DNA of 41,887 bases, from the NCBI GenBank assembly GCA_022767075.1, contig JALEPP010000019.1, positions 1-41,887 on the forward strand, in the 5' to 3' direction. Below, in pieces: positions 18,366 to 27,793 of the stretch. This DNA comes from Agathobacter sp. Lineage in GTDB: Bacteria > Bacillota > Clostridia > Lachnospirales > Lachnospiraceae. The notes below the pieces were generated by a model. That model was not told where the DNA came from. It searched no databases and saw nothing but the letters and a program-made list of their open reading frames with translations. The translations under genes and the position numbers were made by a program. Numbering within the stretch: the first letter of the stretch is position 1; every line of letters starts with the position of its first letter.

Positions 18366-19280
18366 TTACCACTGTGAAAAATAGGCGTCTATTCCATTGG
18401 CAAGCCCTGTGACCATATGGGTCTGGAACTCCGCGTCGTTCATCATTACATCATCATTATAGTTTGTCATGTATCCCATCTCAATAATGGTCACAGGCAT
18501 CGTGCAAAAATTGATGCCCGTCATAGTATCATTCTGGCTTACGCCCCTGTTTCTAAGCCCTGTCTCAGAGCAATAATAATCCAACACACATGTGCTAAGC
18601 TTTTGACTTTCCTCGGCAATTGCACTGACATATGGATTGGCCCCGGATGGGGCAAGTGCCATGGCTCCGCTGACGCTTCCATCATCGCATCCATTGGCGT
18701 GAATTCGAATCGTGATATCTGCCCCAACCTGGGTGGCATACTGGGCACGCTCCATGTTGCTGATATTCACATCATGGGATTCTCTTGTCATATATACCGT
18801 GTAGCCCCTTGATTCCAGTTCCGCCTTTAACTGCTGCGCTACAGTAAGATTCAGCTGATATTCGTAGATTCCGGTGTACGCTCCCTTAGTTCCTCCGGTC
18901 ACCCTGGCCTTCGTTACAGAAGAGCCCGGACCGTTTGGCTCATGGTTACTATCCCCACTGCTCTGATGTCCCGGATCAATACATACGCTAAAGCCCTGCC
19001 CAGAGTCCGGACGCTTTTCCCAGGTGAGCTTCGATGTGGTATCCGCATCAACCGGTGTCTCTGTCTCCACTTCCGCCTCTTCTGTCTCCGTCTCCACTTC
19101 CAACTCTTCTGTGGCTATCTCTATCTTTTCTGTAGCCAACTCAACCTTCTCTGTGACTGCCTCAGACTCCGGTATCTGAGAATTCCCCTTGGAATCTTCT
19201 ACCTGTTGTACCCCACAGCCCACAAACAATAAGGCCGTGACCACAACCAACCCCACCTTTACTGATATGTTCTTTTTCAT
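18366..19280 (-). CDS. N-acetylmuramoyl-L-alanine amidase (Amidase_3), putative lipoprotein
   Basis: Lipobox-like LFVGCG, acidic E/T-rich linker, FSVCIDPGHQ...IHANG...IEMGYMTNYNDD. Confidence 0.93.
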   Translation of the reverse strand: MKKNISVKVGLVVVTALLFVGCGVQQVEDSKGNSQIPESEAVTEKVELATEKIEIATEELEVETETEEAEVETETPVDADTTSKLTWEKRPDSGQGFSVCIDPGHQSSGDSNHEPNGPGSSVTKARVTGGTKGAYTGIYEYQLNLTVAQQLKAELESRGYTVYMTRESHDVNISNMERAQYATQVGADITIRIHANGCDDGSVSGAMALAPSGANPYVSAIAEESQKLSTCVLDYYCSETGLRNRGVSQNDTMTGINFCTMPVTIIEMGYMTNYNDDVMMNDAEFQTHMVTGLANGIDAYFSQW

Positions 19281-19336
19281 ACATTCTCCTTTTCGGACAA
19301 ACTTCTGGTGTTATTGTACCACATTTTCCTTCCATT

Positions 19337-19905
19337 GGGGACGTTCCTTTTTCCACGACCATCGCCCTTTGGTCTTTGGAGCGCCCTTTGGCTTGACCTC
19401 TTGTCAGGAATGTTCTCTGGCGAGGGGGCTTTTTTGTTCTCCCCCCACCCCCGGGAACGGTTCTCCAAGCACTTCTGGGGGACGGAGGAAGTTTTTTGCA
19501 AGTTATTCGGTTGCAAGGATTTTCGTGGTATGATTTTTCCTCTTTCGATAATTCGAGTTCGGCAAAGTTGGGACAATGGGGCAAGAGTATTCGCCAGAAG
19601 AAGGAACACGTTTTCGCGACAAGCCGTTGCTCCTCTTGGAGGCGTTCTGAACGATACCGTGGGCGCGGTTCGCTTTGCGGCTCGAAGAACGACATAAGCG
19701 AGAGCGCCCACAATAAAATTCGTGAAGGCGCCTCCTTAGAGGAGCAGGTGAGGAGCGCTTCGTGTCCTTCTCTGGCGGATACTCTTGCCTCAGTGTTCAA
19801 ACCTTGCCGTACACGAAATTTGAGGCAAAATCATACCACTGAAAATTCCTATGCAACCTCATAAAAGCAAAAAAATACTGCCGCCGCCTCTCCCTCCCCC
19901 CGGGG
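19337..19905 (+). repeat. Copy C of palindromic structured element (chimeric ends)
   Basis: Left arm matches copy B (GGGGACGTTCC...CGCCCTTTGG...), right end matches copy D (CATAAAAGCAAAAAAAT..GCCGCCGCC); same core. Confidence 0.88.
19395..19435 (+). terminator. Intrinsic terminator in left arm of copy C
   Basis: GACCTCTTGTCAGGAATGTTCTCTGGCGAGGGGGC TTTTTT. Confidence 0.65.
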
Positions 19906-19942
19906 AATCCGGATGCCATCCCAAGAAGACCTGAAGAAATTG

Positions 19943-19977
19943 ACCGCCTGCCAAGGGAAAATCCCAAGGCAGGCGGT
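19943..19977 (-). terminator. Intrinsic terminator downstream of DUF11 gene
   Basis: CCGCCTGCCTTGGGATTTTCCCTTGGCAGGCGG on minus strand followed by TCAATTTCTT. Confidence 0.75.
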
Positions 19978-20018
19978 TGGTAGAGGGGGCATTCCTTACG
20001 AAGAAGGGATGTGCCCGG

Positions 20019-20870
20019 TTATACGGTTCCGGAAATAACGAGGGTGGCGGTTCCCGGGGTTACTGTCCACTGGCCGGTAGAAGGGTCCTGGGTGTAGGTG
20101 GCACCAGGGACAGTGATGGAGCCGGCAGTACTTGTGAAGTTGCCGGTGGTGGTGTTGTAGGTGTAGTTGGTGTCTGGCCAGGTGACGCCATTGTAGGTGA
20201 CGGTAATCGGGTTGAGAACCGGCTGGAAGGTGTCAGTGAAGACGGTGTTGTCAGTGGCTGTTATGGCAGAAGGACCGGTATTGGTGATGGTAAAGGTGTA
20301 GGTTAGAGTGCCATTTTCAGAAACCGTGGTCGGATTCATGGCTTTCGTTATGGCAAGGGCAGCAGTGGTGGCCGCAGGAACAGTGGTGCTGGCCAAAATG
20401 CTGTTGGCAATTCCGGTGCCGGTGATGGTGGCGGTGTTGGTGATGCTTTGGCCGGTGCCCAGCGGAGCGTAGGAGGTCGGAAGAGCATCATAGATGATGG
20501 AAGCATTGCCGCCGGCAGGGATGGAGAAGCCGGAGATTACCAGAGGAGGACCAGAGGTAACGGTAGGAGTAGGCTGGAGGGTTCCGTTGATCAAAAGAAG
20601 AAGAGAACCCGGAACATACTCCAGAGGATATACGGTGCCGGCTCCAAAGGTGTAGGCCCCCAGATTGTCAGATACGGACACACCGGTCACAGGAGTGGTG
20701 CCGGTATTTTCCATAGACAACACAAAGGTGACAGGCTCGCCTGTGGTATAGCTGCCGTCGGGTGTAGTTTTGGTGGCAGAGAGAATCTCCACCAGTTCGC
20801 CGGTAGTAATATTGGAGGTAGTGGTACCTCCGCTATAAGAAAGGGTGGCTTGGTTTGTAAATGTGGCCAT
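20019..20870 (-). CDS. DUF11 repeat-domain protein (no evident signal peptide)
   Basis: Two TKxxxPTTVSENGTLTYTFTITNTGPSAITATDNTVFTDT-like units; Thr/Ser/Val-rich; MATFTNQATLSYSGGTTTSNI N-terminus. Confidence 0.85.
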   Translation of the reverse strand: MATFTNQATLSYSGGTTTSNITTGELVEILSATKTTPDGSYTTGEPVTFVLSMENTGTTPVTGVSVSDNLGAYTFGAGTVYPLEYVPGSLLLLINGTLQPTPTVTSGPPLVISGFSIPAGGNASIIYDALPTSYAPLGTGQSITNTATITGTGIANSILASTTVPAATTAALAITKAMNPTTVSENGTLTYTFTITNTGPSAITATDNTVFTDTFQPVLNPITVTYNGVTWPDTNYTYNTTTGNFTSTAGSITVPGATYTQDPSTGQWTVTPGTATLVISGTV

Positions 20871-20964
20871 AAAATCCTCCGATGAGAAATGAAATTTGAA
20901 GAGTGAAACCGAAAAGACAACGACTCTTTTTGGTTCACTCCCTATAATATATGCGGATTCTAGA

Positions 20965-21421
20965 TAGATTCTACAAAGGGGTGAGGGGCGGCGGTATTAA
21001 TTTTTTTGCAAGTTATTCGGATACAAGAATTTCCGGTGGTATCATTGGGCCTTTTTCTATGATTCGAGTTCGGCAAAGTTGGGACACTGGGGCAAGAATA
21101 TTCGCCGGAAGAAGGAACACGTTTTCGCGACAAGCCGTTGCTCCTCTTGGAGGCGTCCTGAACGAAACATCGGGGGCGGTTCGGTTTGCGGCTCGAAGAA
21201 CGACAAACCGAGAGCCCCCGAAATAAAATTCGTGAAGGCGCCTCCTTAGAGGAGCAGGTGAGGAGCGCTTCGTGTCCTTCTCTGGCGGATATTCTTGCCC
21301 CAGTGTTCAAACCTTGCCGTACTCGAAAATTAAGGTTCAATGATACCATTGGAAATTCTAGGCATCCTCATAAAAGCAAAAAAATTTAATGCCGCCGCCC
21401 CTCCCCCGCCTGTAGAATCTA
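20965..21421 (+). repeat. Copy D of palindromic structured element, TA-flanked terminal inverted repeats
   Basis: TA-GATTCTACA..GGGG.GAGGGGCGGCGG ... CCGCCGCCCCTC.CCCC..TGTAGAATC-TA, with core identical in layout to B and C. Confidence 0.9.
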
Positions 21422-21542
21422 GATAAAACCTACAAGGGAAATCTTTGATTTTCCTGGTGGTTTGTAGAATGTTCTAATTTACAGAAAAAGAAATGGGGAC
21501 TAGAATAAGTAGAGAAAATGTTGGAACAAGAGGAGAAAAGAT

Positions 21543-23225
21543 ATGAAAATATTTCGACCAATGCTTTTTAGTACCCTTAAAAAGTATTCGAAAGAGCAGT
21601 TTATTAAGGATGTGGTATCCGGAATTATCGTAGCAATTATTGCATTGCCGCTTTCTATTGCGCTGGCTCTGGCATCGGGCGTAGGACCGGAGCAGGGCTT
21701 GTACACAGCCATTATTGCAGGATTTTTGATTTCCTTTTTCGGAGGAAGTACTGTACAGATTGCGGGACCTACAGCGGCCTTTGCAACTATTGTTGCAGGA
21801 ATCGTAGCAACCTCCGGATTTTCCGGATTGATCGTAGCCACGGTAATGGCAGGTATCATCCTGATTATTATGGGAATCTGTCGGTTTGGTGCTCTGATAA
21901 AGTTTATTCCATACACCATCACCACAGGATTTACGGCAGGAATTGCGGTGACCATTCTGATTGGTCAGCTCAAGGACTTCTTCGGAATTACTTATGGAGA
22001 AGGGGTGAAGCCAATTGAGACCATGGAGAAGGTCAAGGCCTTTTTCCAGTTCTTTACCACGGTAAATCCATGGGCAGTGGCCGTTGGAGCTCTTTGCCTT
22101 TTGGTATTGATTGTGTGGCCAAAGGTAAGTAAAAAGATTCCCGGTTCCCTTATTGCAGTAATCGTGGGAATCGTGGTAGTTAAGGTTGGAAAGCTTCCGG
22201 TGAATACCATTGGAGACTTATATCAGATTAGCAATTCCCTGCCAAGGTTTGCAATGCCGGAGATCAGCTTCTCGCTGATCAGCAGCCAGATTTCTAATGC
22301 ATTTGTCATCGCAGTGCTGGCAGCAATCGAATCGCTTCTTTCCTGCGTGGTTGCAGACGGTATGGTAAATACCAAGCACCGCTCCAACACCGAGCTGATT
22401 GCTCAGGGTATCGGTAACATCGGATCGGCACTGTTTGGCGGTATTCCGGCCACAGGCGCCATTGCAAGAACGGCAGCCAATATCAAAAATGGCGGACGCA
22501 CTCCGGTTGCAGGTATGGTTCACGCCATTACCCTGGTTTTGATTCTGGTGGTATTGATGCCTTATGCAGCATGGATTCCAATGCCATGTATTGCAGCGAT
22601 TCTTTTCCAGGTGGCTTACAATATGTGCCAGTGGAGAGCCTTTGTGAAGCTTTGCAAGACCGCGCCAAAGAGCGATATTACCGTGTTGGTTACCACCTTT
22701 GTATTAACCATTGCCTTTGATCTTGTAGTAGCCATTGAGGTTGGCATGGTAATGGCATGCTTACTGTTTATGAAGCGTATGAGCGATGAGACAGACGTTC
22801 ATGGATGGCATTACGTGGAAAATGGAGATGAGGATAGTGATCTTACCTATGTGCCAAAGCATATCCGTGTGTATGAAATCTCCGGTCCACTGTTCTTTGG
22901 AGCAGCAGAGGCACTTACCGAAATCCACTTTAAGGATTTCACAAAATGTCTGGTGTTGCGAATGAGAGCAGTTCCTGCCATTGACAGTACGGCAATGAAT
23001 GCCCTGGAGAATATCTGCGACGCTTGTGAGAAGCGCAATATCCGTCTGATTCTTTCCCATGTGAATGAACAGCCAATGCGCGCTATGGAAAAAGCAGGCT
23101 TCGTGGACCGAGTGGGAAGAGAGAATTTCAGACCAAACATTGAGGCGGCTTTAGAATGGGCAAACCAGTGTGCCAACAATATTGAAGAGGATAAAACAGG
23201 AATAAAGGATAAGAGTTATATTTAG
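21543..23225 (+). CDS. SulP family inorganic anion transporter with C-terminal STAS domain
   Basis: IIVAIIALPLSIALALASGVGPEQGLYTAII, IAGPTAAFATIV, GGIPATGAIARTAANIKNGGRTPVAGMVHA, C-term STAS VLRMRAVPAIDSTAMNALE. Confidence 0.95.
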   Translation: MKIFRPMLFSTLKKYSKEQFIKDVVSGIIVAIIALPLSIALALASGVGPEQGLYTAIIAGFLISFFGGSTVQIAGPTAAFATIVAGIVATSGFSGLIVATVMAGIILIIMGICRFGALIKFIPYTITTGFTAGIAVTILIGQLKDFFGITYGEGVKPIETMEKVKAFFQFFTTVNPWAVAVGALCLLVLIVWPKVSKKIPGSLIAVIVGIVVVKVGKLPVNTIGDLYQISNSLPRFAMPEISFSLISSQISNAFVIAVLAAIESLLSCVVADGMVNTKHRSNTELIAQGIGNIGSALFGGIPATGAIARTAANIKNGGRTPVAGMVHAITLVLILVVLMPYAAWIPMPCIAAILFQVAYNMCQWRAFVKLCKTAPKSDITVLVTTFVLTIAFDLVVAIEVGMVMACLLFMKRMSDETDVHGWHYVENGDEDSDLTYVPKHIRVYEISGPLFFGAAEALTEIHFKDFTKCLVLRMRAVPAIDSTAMNALENICDACEKRNIRLILSHVNEQPMRAMEKAGFVDRVGRENFRPNIEAALEWANQCANNIEEDKTGIKDKSYI

Positions 23226-23297
23226 CAGTTAACGATGCTGGCTTTCTGGAAAGAACCAGAATATGCACTTTCAGTACTAGGATGGGGAAGTGAATTA

Positions 23298-23337
23298 TAG
23301 GTAAAATTCTAATATGCCTATTGGCAAATTATACCTA
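23298..23337. promoter_or_regulatory. Inverted repeat immediately upstream of tandem-HTH gene
   Basis: TAGGTAAAATTctaataTGCCtattGGCAAATTATACCTA. Confidence 0.5.
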
Positions 23338-23350
23338 AGAGAGAAGATTC

Positions 23351-24037
23351 ATGGAACGATTCCAGGAAGTGCTGCATCGTTTAAAAGAATATCGAAAAGA
23401 CAAGGGCCTTACACAGAAGGCTGTCGCAGAAATGTGCCGGCTTGACCAGAGTCTCTATAGCAGGATGGAAGCGGGAACGCTGAAAATGCCCTTTGAAGTG
23501 TATGATAGAATTGTGAATCATTGCTTTGAAGAGCTGGATCAGATAGTCTGCAATACTCCTCCTGCAGGGGAGAATGGGAAGATGTACGGCCTTTTTCATG
23601 CCTGTGAACCTAGTCAGTGGAATCGACTGGGGGAAGGGGTTCTTCTGATTTTAGAGGAGAGTGCTTTCCAAAAGGACCATGCAACAGCATCCAGGGTTAT
23701 GAGGCAGGAGGCTACGGAAGAACAGGAATCCTTTCAGATCCTAGAACGTTTGAGAAAGGCACAGGGCATTTCCCAGGAAAATGTGGCGGTGATGTGCGGA
23801 GTCAATGTTCAGACTTACAGACGGTATGAAAAAAGAGAAGTGATGCCGGATTTACAAATGCTGCAAATCTTATGTGACGGGCTGGATACAAGGCCTTCCG
23901 TGATTTTGTCCAACACCACGTGTCAGCCCCATATTTTTCAGGAGATATGGAACCGCTACGGGGAAACCATAAACCCCGAATCCAAGGGTCATCTGGAAGC
24001 CTATTTCGAAAGCCTGCTACAAATACTGAAATCGTAG
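23351..24037 (+). CDS. Tandem XRE-type HTH regulator
   Basis: Two HTH units: RLKEYRKDKGLTQKAVAEMCRLDQSLYSRMEAG and RLRKAQGISQENVAVMCGVNVQTYRRYEKRE. Confidence 0.88.
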   Translation: MERFQEVLHRLKEYRKDKGLTQKAVAEMCRLDQSLYSRMEAGTLKMPFEVYDRIVNHCFEELDQIVCNTPPAGENGKMYGLFHACEPSQWNRLGEGVLLILEESAFQKDHATASRVMRQEATEEQESFQILERLRKAQGISQENVAVMCGVNVQTYRRYEKREVMPDLQMLQILCDGLDTRPSVILSNTTCQPHIFQEIWNRYGETINPESKGHLEAYFESLLQILKS

Positions 24038-24099
24038 AGGACTTATCTTGGGGGAGAGGATGTCAATGGCAAAATGTTTTTGAAAGTGAGGGAACAACA

Positions 24100-24324
24100 A
24101 TTAATAAGGAGTTTAATGATTGTGGGAAGCGAATCTACGAGGTAAGACAGCAAAGAGGCTTTACCAGGGAGGAGCTGGCGGAAAAGACAGATATCTCCGC
24201 AAAATTTATCTATGAAATTGAACGCAGAGGGAAGGGGTTTTCAGCGGATGTACTGGGGAGACTGGCTGAGACGCTGGAGGTGAGCTGTGATTTTATTGTC
24301 TATGGAACCAAAAAGAATCCATAG
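24100..24324 (+). CDS. XRE-type HTH protein with unclear start codon
   Basis: GKRIYEVRQQRGFTREELAEKTDISAKFIYEIERRGKGFSADVLGRLAETLEVSCDFI; only ATT candidate near a GAGGGA, otherwise GTG 23920. Confidence 0.65.
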   Translation: MNKEFNDCGKRIYEVRQQRGFTREELAEKTDISAKFIYEIERRGKGFSADVLGRLAETLEVSCDFIVYGTKKNP

Positions 24325-24476
24325 ATTTACTTAGAAAGCTGCTATACAATCGGTGAAGAATGTCGTCTGGTATGATATTTTATACCACATACGGGGCTGG
24401 TAGACTTGAATTAAACCAGAAATGAGTTTATAATTTGTTTATAAATATTTCATAAATCTATATAGGAGGAAATGAT

Positions 24477-25580
24477 ATGTTATTTCAAATTAACAGTTTA
24501 TGGCAGTTACTTGGCTGGGTACTTGTATTTGCAGCTCTTGTGATTACCAACGAGATTGAGCGCCGTACCAAATTCGGCGGAATCTTCTTCTTCGGTATTG
24601 TACTTGCAGTTCTTACTGTGTACTTTATCGCTATCCAGATAGGTGCAGCTACGGGAGCACAGTGGGCATTGAACAATCCAACCTTCACTTACATGAATGG
24701 ATGGTTCCATTATGCTAAGCTTTACGCGGCAGTAGCAGGATGCATCGGTTTTATGCTCTTAAAATACAAAAAGGGCATCGGTGCGACTCACTGGTTCAAA
24801 GCTTTTCCATTTGTTATCGTAGCAATCAACATCTTAATCGCTGTTGTATCTGATTTCGAATCAGCTATGAACGCTTTCAAGGTAACTGGAGACTTCTCCG
24901 GTGCTTGGTGGGCATCTAACGAAGGTGTATTCCTTTACGGTGGATGGTGGAACGTAGTAAACGGTATTGCTGGTCTTATCAACATCTTCTGTATGACCGG
25001 ATGGTGGGGAATCTACTCATCAAAGGACAAGAATCATCAGGATATGCTTTGGCCGGATATGACCATTTGGTTCATCGTCGCTTATGATATCTGGAACTTC
25101 CAGTACACCTATGCGAACTTACCAACTCATACCTGGTACTGCGGTGTTGCACTTCTTCTTGCACCTACCTTTGCAAATGCTCTTTGGAACAAGGGTGGTT
25201 GGATTCAGAACCGTGCGAACACACTTGCAACATGGTGTATGTTTGCACAGATTGCACCATTGTTCCAGATCTGTGAGAGATTCTCAGTTCTTCCTTCTCT
25301 TTACGAGGGAGCAAATGGACTTGCAGCAATCGACCTTTATGATTCCGCAATCGCTGTATACCAGAGCGGTGTAAACACTGCCGGTGAAGCAATTGCTCAG
25401 TTCGGAATCACTGCTAATCCAACCGCACAGGGTGTGGTTTCTATCTTAGCATTAGTTGCAAACGTAATTTGCATCTCTGTAATCATCAAGAGATCAATTG
25501 AGCAGAAGAAGAACCCATACAAAGAGGAAATCTTCGCCGGAACAAGAGATTACATTGAGGCTATGGAGAGAGCTGAATAA
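24477..25580 (+). CDS. DUF5692-like polytopic membrane protein
   Basis: Multiple TM helices; NEIERRTKFGGIFFFGIVL, WWNVVNGIAGLINI, PDMTIWFIVAYDIWNFQYTYANLPTHTWYCG. Confidence 0.7.
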   Translation: MLFQINSLWQLLGWVLVFAALVITNEIERRTKFGGIFFFGIVLAVLTVYFIAIQIGAATGAQWALNNPTFTYMNGWFHYAKLYAAVAGCIGFMLLKYKKGIGATHWFKAFPFVIVAINILIAVVSDFESAMNAFKVTGDFSGAWWASNEGVFLYGGWWNVVNGIAGLINIFCMTGWWGIYSSKDKNHQDMLWPDMTIWFIVAYDIWNFQYTYANLPTHTWYCGVALLLAPTFANALWNKGGWIQNRANTLATWCMFAQIAPLFQICERFSVLPSLYEGANGLAAIDLYDSAIAVYQSGVNTAGEAIAQFGITANPTAQGVVSILALVANVICISVIIKRSIEQKKNPYKEEIFAGTRDYIEAMERAE

Positions 25581-25611
25581 TTCCAGTTGTCTTATGCATA
25601 CATAGAACAAG

Positions 25612-25652
25612 AAAAACCGTCACAACCGGTTGGGTTGTGGCGGTTTTTTGTT
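25612..25652 (+). terminator. Intrinsic terminator
   Basis: AAAAACCGTCACAACCGGTTGGGTTGTGGCGGTTTTTTG. Confidence 0.85.
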
Positions 25653-25752
25653 CTTGACAGGTGTAGATTATTGCTAGAGAGCCTTGCGACAAGTTACCTT
25701 TTTTGATAAAATATCTCCGTATTTGTATTGGAAGTGTTTGTGGGGTAGTGAA

Positions 25753-27744
25753 ATGACACAAGATGTGAAAAATCAACAGGATATGGCAACATTGCAGGAA
25801 TCAGTTCTTAATAGTTTTGGAGCCGGACTATGGCAATTGAACTTATTTGAGGGGAAGGAGCCGGCTTTTTTCGGGGACACCCAGTTTTTAAAGCTGTTGG
25901 GAGTAGAAGATCAACAGTTGACGCCAGAGGAAATTTATTGCCATTGGAATAGACGTCTGGTTGAACAATATCGAGAAATGGTAATGACCTCCGTCGAGAA
26001 GATGAAGAACGGAAAACTTGCAGAGACAACATATCTTTGGAAGCACCCCAAGCTAGGGGTACAGTATGTACGCTGTGGTGGAAACGGAGAATATATTCCA
26101 GGAAAAGGATACATTATCAAAGGCTATCACCGCATTGTTACGGACATTGTAAATGCGGGACTTGATTATAAAAGAAGACTGGACACCTTCAATAGTTTGT
26201 ACTCCTCTGTAATGGAGATTAATCTTGAGGATAACGAGGTCTTAATCTTAAGAGAGCCAGGTAGTATTGGCAAGACCACCAGAATCCCAGCAAGAACCAT
26301 AAAAGAGGCCCTACATCGATTGTGTGATTTATACATCGCATCTGAGGATATAGAAAAGGTACGTGAGTTCCTGGAACTTGAAAATCTGGCATGTCAGTGT
26401 GAACATGAGAAAGAAAGCAGTATTGAGTGCAAGGATATCAATGGTGAATGGTGTCGTATTGTTGTGGTTCCGGAGATTACGGTTGCAGGGGAGGATTCCA
26501 AACAATATTTGCTTGGGATTCAGACCATTACGAGAGAAAAGGAAAGAGAACTGGAACAAAAGCAACAGTTGGAAGAAGCGCTGGCCCGGGCACAGGAGGC
26601 AAATGCTGCCAAAAACACGTTCCTTTCCCGTATGTCCCACGATATCCGCACCCCGTTAAACGGAATCATTGGGCTTTTAGACATTGGTGATACCCATGGT
26701 GATGACATCAAATTTCTAAAAAAGAACAGAGATAAAGCCAGAATAGCAGCTAATCATCTTCTGGCACTGATTAATGACGTATTAGAAATCAGTAAGTTAG
26801 ATAGTCGCTCCGTTGTTCTTTCAAGGGAGGCTATTGATATTCGGGATATTATTCGAGAGATAAATGTGATTGCAGGAGTAAAGACGTCGGAATCAGGCAT
26901 TACCTTGCGCTATTTTGGTGAAGTAAATGACATAGAGAATCCATATATTTATGGTAGTCCATTGCATATTCGACAGGTGTTTTTAAATATTATCGGAAAT
27001 GCAACCAAGTACAATAAACCAGGTGGAACTGTGGATTGCTATCTGAGTTTGTTGGAGAAAACAGATTCGGTTGTGACCTATCAGTGTGTCATTAAAGACA
27101 CTGGAATCGGCATGAGCAAAGAGTTTCTGGAGCATATTTTTGAACCTTTTGCTCAGGAACACATTGATACCACAGGAACCATGCAGGGAACAGGCCTTGG
27201 TATGTCTATTGTAAAAGGACTCGTTGACTACATGGGAGGAACGATTAAAGTGGAAAGTGAAGTGGGACTTGGAAGTACGTTCACGGTTACCCTTCCATTT
27301 GAGATTGCCCCAGAAGAAGAGGTTCGTAAGAAACGCTATGAAGACAGACCTAGCGATATTAATGGTGTTAATATTCTTCTTGTAGAAGACAATAACCTAA
27401 ATCGAGAGATTGCAACCTGTATCCTGGAGGATGAGGGGGCGAATGTCATTTGTGCCGGAGATGGATACCAAGGGGTTCATTTGTTTAAAAATAATCCACC
27501 GGGAACCTTCGATTTGATACTTATGGATCTGATGATGCCAATTATGGATGGCTATGTAGCTACAAAAACGATTCGAGGACTGGACAGACCTGATGCCAAG
27601 GAAATTCCAATTCTTGCAATGACTGCCAACGCATTTTTGGAGGATGTAAAGAATACAAAGATGGCTGGAATGAACGAGCACATTGCCAAGCCTTTCGATA
27701 AAAAGAAATTGATCGCAACCATTGCCTACTATGCGAAAAAGTAA
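25753..27744 (+). CDS. Hybrid histidine kinase (N-terminal sensor, HisKA, HATPase, receiver)
   Basis: FLSRMSHDIRTPLNGIIGLL, GMSKEFLEHIFEPF, GTGLGMSIVKGLVDYMGG, receiver ILLVEDNNLNREIA ... LILMDLMMPIMDGYVA. Confidence 0.93.
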   Translation: MTQDVKNQQDMATLQESVLNSFGAGLWQLNLFEGKEPAFFGDTQFLKLLGVEDQQLTPEEIYCHWNRRLVEQYREMVMTSVEKMKNGKLAETTYLWKHPKLGVQYVRCGGNGEYIPGKGYIIKGYHRIVTDIVNAGLDYKRRLDTFNSLYSSVMEINLEDNEVLILREPGSIGKTTRIPARTIKEALHRLCDLYIASEDIEKVREFLELENLACQCEHEKESSIECKDINGEWCRIVVVPEITVAGEDSKQYLLGIQTITREKERELEQKQQLEEALARAQEANAAKNTFLSRMSHDIRTPLNGIIGLLDIGDTHGDDIKFLKKNRDKARIAANHLLALINDVLEISKLDSRSVVLSREAIDIRDIIREINVIAGVKTSESGITLRYFGEVNDIENPYIYGSPLHIRQVFLNIIGNATKYNKPGGTVDCYLSLLEKTDSVVTYQCVIKDTGIGMSKEFLEHIFEPFAQEHIDTTGTMQGTGLGMSIVKGLVDYMGGTIKVESEVGLGSTFTVTLPFEIAPEEEVRKKRYEDRPSDINGVNILLVEDNNLNREIATCILEDEGANVICAGDGYQGVHLFKNNPPGTFDLILMDLMMPIMDGYVATKTIRGLDRPDAKEIPILAMTANAFLEDVKNTKMAGMNEHIAKPFDKKKLIATIAYYAKK

Positions 27745-27793
27745 TCGTTGGGAAAGAATTACGGATAGAAGCAAGTACCGTTAGGAGTTTAAT

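Noticed and set aside
19162-19864. ORFs 19162..19800, 19277..19711, 19308..19697, 19496..19864
   Set aside because: Overlap element C and the amidase 5' end; translations differ from equivalent parts of B and D by frame.
20448-20885. Antisense ORFs over the DUF11 gene (19977..20306, 20448..20885)
   Set aside because: Low-complexity Gly/Arg-rich shadow translations of a Thr/Val-rich coding strand.
24370-24389. TGGTATGATATTTTATACCA palindrome upstream of DUF5692 gene
   Set aside because: A/T-rich and promoter-like; short palindromes are expected by chance here and no regulator link is visible.
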